From NCBI GenBank assembly GCA_040772505.1, contig JAXGYA010000001.1:1-64000 (forward strand): 64,000 nt of DNA, given 5' to 3'. Under the pieces are notes generated by a model. The model was not told the origin of the DNA. It saw nothing but the letters and a program-made list of their open reading frames with translations, and ran no database searches. This DNA comes from Mariniphaga sp040772505. GTDB taxonomy: Bacteria > Bacteroidota > Bacteroidia > Bacteroidales > Prolixibacteraceae. Of the stretch, positions 60,557 through 64,000 are shown piece after piece. The position numbers and the translations under genes were made by a program. How positions within the stretch are numbered: the stretch's first letter is position 1; each line of letters starts with the position of its first letter.

Positions 60557-62464
60557 ATGATTAAAAAGAATCAGAGATATATTACCCTCATTCTGCTGCT
60601 GAATTTCGTTTTTCAAACAGCTTTGGCACAAACGCAGCCAACCCGGCTGCAATCGACAACTCAGCTGGCTCTTTCCTATTACAACGCAAAGGATTTTGAG
60701 AAAGCAGCGCCTTTGCTGTATGAAGTTTACGAACTTTCAAAAAACAATTACTACTTCCGGCTTTATCTCACATCATTAATTGAACTGCAACGCTTTGAAG
60801 AGGCTGAAGCTCAGATAAAAAAAGAGATAAAAAAACTTCGAAGCCCCAGCCCCGAACTGCAAATCCACTGGGGATATCTGCTGAAAACACAAGGAAATAA
60901 AAAGGAAGCGGAGCAAAAATATACCGAAGCGCTGAATATGAGCTCTACGGATAGGCCCACTATTATGATGGTTGCAAATGCTTTCACCCAGTGGCAGGAG
61001 TTTGAATGGACCAAAAAGGTTTATCTGAAAGCCCGGCGGGAGAATTCCGAGGAGCATTTCAGCTATGAGCTGGCTCTGGCTTACATGTATCTGCGCGATT
61101 ATGGGCAGATGATGGAAGAGTACCTCAACCTGATTGCTCACGATGAAAAGCAGCTTCAGCGCGTGGAAAGTGCTTTGTCGTCGGCAATGCGTATTGACGT
61201 GGATAACAGTCTGCGCACGAGTTTCAGAACGCAGGTTTTGAAGCGTATTCAGGCTGAACCTAATGTGATCGGCTATAACCGGCTGTTAATCTGGTTTTTC
61301 CTTCAGGAAAAACAGTTTGCCGGAGCGCTTCGCCAGTCAATTGCCTTGGACAAAAGAACCGGCGAAGAAGATATGCAGATTTATCAGTTGGGGCAAATGG
61401 CACTGAACAACAGTGTATTTAATGAAGCCGAACGCGCATTCAACTATCTGGTAGAAAAGGGTGAAAATGCACCTCTTTTCATTCCGGCAAACGAACAGAA
61501 AATTCATGCGGCATATCTGCGGTTCAAAAGTGATAACAACCAGTCGCGGGAAGAGGCGGAAAAATTGGCGGATATGTTTGAAAAAGGGCTGGAAACTTTA
61601 GGATATATAGCTGCAACCCTAAACTTGATTGGTGATTATGCCCACCTGCTCGCTTTTTACCTCGATGATTCGGAAAAAGCCATTTCGGTATTGCAAAAAG
61701 GATTGGAGATTCCGCGTCTGAGACCGGAACAATCGGGTATGCTGAAAACTGAAATGGCAGATATTTATATCTATGCCGGAGACCCATGGGAAGCTACGCT
61801 GCTCTACTCACAAGTGATTGAAAGTAACAAAAATAACCTGCTGGGAGATGAGGTTAAACTGAAAAAAGCGATGTTGGGATACTATATGGGCAATTTCGGC
61901 TGGGCAAAAGCTCAATTGGATGTTTTGAAGGCAAGCACTTCCAAATTCACCGCCAACGACGCCATGGAACTCTCCATGCTCATCGGGAATAATCTTAATC
62001 TCGACACCACGGCTGCTCCCCTGCAAATGTTTGCCCGCGCCGACCTGCTCTTTTTCCGGAATAAGGAAGCCCGGGCAATGACAACGCTCGACTCCATTGC
62101 AGAGATTTATCCCTACCACTCACTTATGGAAAATATCCTTCTGCGAAAAGCAAAAATTGAGATAGAACAGAATCGCTATGAATTGGCTGCTGAGTATCTT
62201 CAGGAAATCACCGAGAACCACAGCTACGGACTGTTGGCTGATAAAGCGCTGTTTATGTTAGCCGAACTGAACAACTACAATCTTGGGGAAAAGGAGAAGG
62301 CAAAGGAGCTTTACCGGCTGATGCTTACCCGCTATCCGGGCAGCGTATTTGTTGAGGAATCGCGCGAAAAATTCCGGGAGCTGCGCGAAACATATCCCGA
62401 TATTATTACCAATCCGCAGGAAGAGCTGTTTTTAGATGAAACTGTTCCTGATGAAATCAACTGA
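60557..62464 (+). CDS. secreted tetratricopeptide-repeat protein
   Basis: The 635-residue protein has a signal peptide (MIKKNQRYITLILLLNFVFQTALA, cleavage before QTQP). TPR-like helical hairpins run through it, such as ALSYYNAKDFEKAAPLLYEVYEL (about 35-58) and YELAAEYLQEITENHSYGLLADKALFMLAELNNY (about 542-580). The final TPR block resembles the outer-membrane-assembly and Tol-associated TPR proteins of Bacteroidota. Its partner is unknown. The EamA gene starts inside its last codons. Confidence 0.88.
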   Translation: MIKKNQRYITLILLLNFVFQTALAQTQPTRLQSTTQLALSYYNAKDFEKAAPLLYEVYELSKNNYYFRLYLTSLIELQRFEEAEAQIKKEIKKLRSPSPELQIHWGYLLKTQGNKKEAEQKYTEALNMSSTDRPTIMMVANAFTQWQEFEWTKKVYLKARRENSEEHFSYELALAYMYLRDYGQMMEEYLNLIAHDEKQLQRVESALSSAMRIDVDNSLRTSFRTQVLKRIQAEPNVIGYNRLLIWFFLQEKQFAGALRQSIALDKRTGEEDMQIYQLGQMALNNSVFNEAERAFNYLVEKGENAPLFIPANEQKIHAAYLRFKSDNNQSREEAEKLADMFEKGLETLGYIAATLNLIGDYAHLLAFYLDDSEKAISVLQKGLEIPRLRPEQSGMLKTEMADIYIYAGDPWEATLLYSQVIESNKNNLLGDEVKLKKAMLGYYMGNFGWAKAQLDVLKASTSKFTANDAMELSMLIGNNLNLDTTAAPLQMFARADLLFFRNKEARAMTTLDSIAEIYPYHSLMENILLRKAKIEIEQNRYELAAEYLQEITENHSYGLLADKALFMLAELNNYNLGEKEKAKELYRLMLTRYPGSVFVEESREKFRELRETYPDIITNPQEELFLDETVPDEIN

Positions 62465-63344
62465 AAAATCATATTTTTTTGCCGGACTCTCCGTATTGCT
62501 GTGGTCAACCGTTGCCACCTCCTTCAAGTTAGGACTGAGCGAACTCGATTATATTCAGCTTATCTTCTTTGCATCTGCCACCTCCGTGGTGGTGTTATTT
62601 TTCATTTTGCTCATTCAAGGGAAAGTAAAACTCCTGCTGGCGCAATCGCCCAAACAGATTGGTTATTCAGTGATGCTGGGCATTTTAAATCCGCTAATCT
62701 ATTATTTGGTTTTGTTCAAAGCCTACTCGCTTTTGCCGGCGCAGCTGGCGCAGCCGCTTAACATGGTGTGGCCTATTGTGCTAACTATTCTGTCCGTTCC
62801 GCTTTTAGGCCAGAAAATCGGAAAATGGAGTTTTGCAGGGCTTTTCATAAGTTTTGCCGGCGTGGTGGTAATTTCTTCGCAGGGAGGATTAAGTGGTTTT
62901 AAAAACACCAGCCTAACTGGTGTGGTACTGGCATTGGGCAGTTCGGTTTTCTGGGCGGTTTACTGGATTTTGAATGTCCGCGACAAAAGAGATGGCGTTG
63001 TGAAACTGTTTCTGAATTTCCTGTTTGGACTTCTGTTTCTGACGGTGGTGATGTTCTTTTTTTCCGGGTTTGCGGTAACACCGGGAACCGGATTGTATGC
63101 AGCCGTTTATGTGGGAATTTTTGAAGTAGGAATCACCTATGTTTTTTGGATGAAAGCGCTGCAGCTGAGTGTAAACAATGCCAAAACCGGCAATCTGGTT
63201 TTTCTCACGCCGTTCCTTTCGCTCATTTTTATCCGTTTTATTTTGAAAGAGACGCTGTTCATCACTACCTTTATCGGATTGGCGCTGATTGTTGCAGGGA
63301 TTTTCGCACAGCGGCTTGATAAAAAAAGTAAATTTTATGAGTAA
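62436..63344 (+). CDS. EamA/DMT-family transporter
   Basis: The 302-residue protein has ten membrane segments in two EamA repeats (LLWSTVATSFKLGLSELDYI..., LGSSVFWAVYWILNV...). A second Met at 62451 could be the start. The overlap with the TPR gene is 29 or 14 bases. DMT exporters expel amino acids or other small metabolites. The substrate is unknown. The ruvC ATG lies inside the last codons of this gene. Confidence 0.92.
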   Translation: MKLFLMKSTEKSYFFAGLSVLLWSTVATSFKLGLSELDYIQLIFFASATSVVVLFFILLIQGKVKLLLAQSPKQIGYSVMLGILNPLIYYLVLFKAYSLLPAQLAQPLNMVWPIVLTILSVPLLGQKIGKWSFAGLFISFAGVVVISSQGGLSGFKNTSLTGVVLALGSSVFWAVYWILNVRDKRDGVVKLFLNFLFGLLFLTVVMFFFSGFAVTPGTGLYAAVYVGIFEVGITYVFWMKALQLSVNNAKTGNLVFLTPFLSLIFIRFILKETLFITTFIGLALIVAGIFAQRLDKKSKFYE

Positions 63345-63888
63345 ACCCTTTAAAATATTGGGCATTGACCCCGGAACGGTTGTTACCGGCTACGGGCTGG
63401 TAGAGATCCGGAACAACCAGCCGGTGATTCTCACTATGGGAACCCTTGTTCCGGCAAAATTCTCGGACCACTACCAGCGGCTCAAACATCTGCATGAGCG
63501 GTCATTGCACCTCATCGAAGAATACCGCCCCGACGTGATGGCAATTGAAGCGCCTTTTTACGGCAAAAATGTCCAGTCCATGCTGAAGTTAGGACGCGGA
63601 CAGGGCGTAATTATGGCAGCTGCGCTACACCACTCAGTGCCCATTCAGGAGTATGCTCCGCTGCTGGTGAAACAGTCCATCACCGGCATGGGAAGAGCCT
63701 CCAAAGAGCAGGTGAAGTATTTTCTGCAAAAAGTGTATCACCTCACTGACCTTGACCAGTCGTTGGACGCAACCGACGCAGTCGCCGTTGCCATCTGCCA
63801 CTTTATCCAAAAAGACAAACCACGTTCAAAAAAAGCATACAAAGACTGGAGCGAATTTGTGAAAAAAAACCCGGGCAGGGTGAAATGA
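63337..63888 (+). CDS. ruvC: crossover junction endodeoxyribonuclease RuvC
   Basis: From ATG 63337 the product has 183 residues. RuvC resolves Holliday junctions as a dimer. The acidic catalytic set is visible: Asp in GIDPGTVVTGYG (N-terminal), Glu in AIEAPFYGKNVQS and the C-terminal Asp pair in DATDAVAVAICH. A frame start at 63289 would add 16 residues that duplicate the EamA coding end. The gene overlaps the EamA gene by eight bases. Bases 63889-64000 show no gene. Confidence 0.96.
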   Translation: MSKPFKILGIDPGTVVTGYGLVEIRNNQPVILTMGTLVPAKFSDHYQRLKHLHERSLHLIEEYRPDVMAIEAPFYGKNVQSMLKLGRGQGVIMAAALHHSVPIQEYAPLLVKQSITGMGRASKEQVKYFLQKVYHLTDLDQSLDATDAVAVAICHFIQKDKPRSKKAYKDWSEFVKKNPGRVK

Positions 63889-64000
63889 GAACAGAGCTAA
63901 AGACAAACAAATTGACCCGGAAAAATTAAAATATCCCGCCGCACAAAAATAAAATTCTTGCCTGCCCGCATTAGCTCCTTTCTTGCTGAATTTCAAAAAT

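Noticed and set aside
1..64000. CRISPR array, prophage, insertion sequence or replication origin
   Set aside because: No regularly spaced identical repeats, phage structural genes, transposase frames or DnaA-box clusters were seen.

Overview
The window is a stretch of chromosome from a Bacteroidota bacterium, most likely Bacteroidales or Marinilabiliales-like. The evidence is a SusD-family lipoprotein, an Oar-like TonB-dependent receptor, a lipoprotein with BACON domains, DUF4922, DUF1080 and GH3 proteins, and the recurrent Bacteroidota promoter element TAnnTTTG in place of a classical -10 box. It is mostly housekeeping and envelope genes. No prophage, intact transposase or CRISPR array is visible. 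Two tRNA genes are present: Leu(UAG) on the minus strand and Ala(GGC) on the plus strand.

Layout. 1-3074: end of a susD gene, a secreted purple-acid-phosphatase-like enzyme, cspA, and a small conserved protein behind a possible terminated leader RNA. 3215-7820 (minus): clpX-clpP, tig, tRNA-Leu and oxyR. 8119-12823: a lipoprotein, a triple inverted-repeat array, a ppk1 gene fused in frame to an ArsC-like domain, and prfB with its programmed +1 frameshift. 12882-15769: a decayed DUF6364/PIN toxin-antitoxin pair, recX, a small nucleotidyltransferase and a secreted lamin-tail protein. 15857-20780: asd, hflX, tonB, tRNA-Ala and tyrS. 20861-23918: a chain-length regulator and O-antigen polymerase/ligase, followed by an AT-rich methyltransferase that looks inserted. 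24093-28897: Oar-like receptor plus BACON/OB-like lipoprotein. 28898-29300: terminator and hairpin repeat cluster. 29384-33908: nadA, a PfkB kinase, a deoxynucleoside kinase, a GH3 protein and a small conserved protein. 34159-38913: dxs, an orphan histidine kinase, thyA and folA. 39210-41827: a Tat-exported DUF362 protein and a NapH-like polyferredoxin. 41964-45329: a DUF3267 zincin-like membrane protein, a flippase and a glycosyltransferase. 45492-47691: argF and an unknown secreted protein. 47904-51143: a DUF2249/DUF1858/haem-type membrane protein/DUF59 cluster facing an Rrf2 regulator with three cysteines. 51395-58783: a GT2 and DUF4922 pair, then a HEAT-DUF1080-DUF1080 protein and a Gfo/Idh/MocA oxidoreductase. 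58796-63888: lipB, lipA, a TPR protein, an EamA transporter and ruvC.

How the genes work together. ClpXP, trigger factor and RecX are general maintenance. ThyA, FolA and the deoxynucleoside kinase supply dTTP and other nucleotides, and LipA/LipB make lipoate. Three blocks build or export surface polysaccharide (20.9-23.9, 42.6-45.3 and 51.4-53.9 kb). The least explained parts are the 47.9-51.1 kb cluster (I infer a nitric-oxide or Fe-S stress role), the DUF362/polyferredoxin redox pair, the Ppk1-ArsC fusion and the apparent methyltransferase cassette. All functions are read from sequence motifs; no database search was run.
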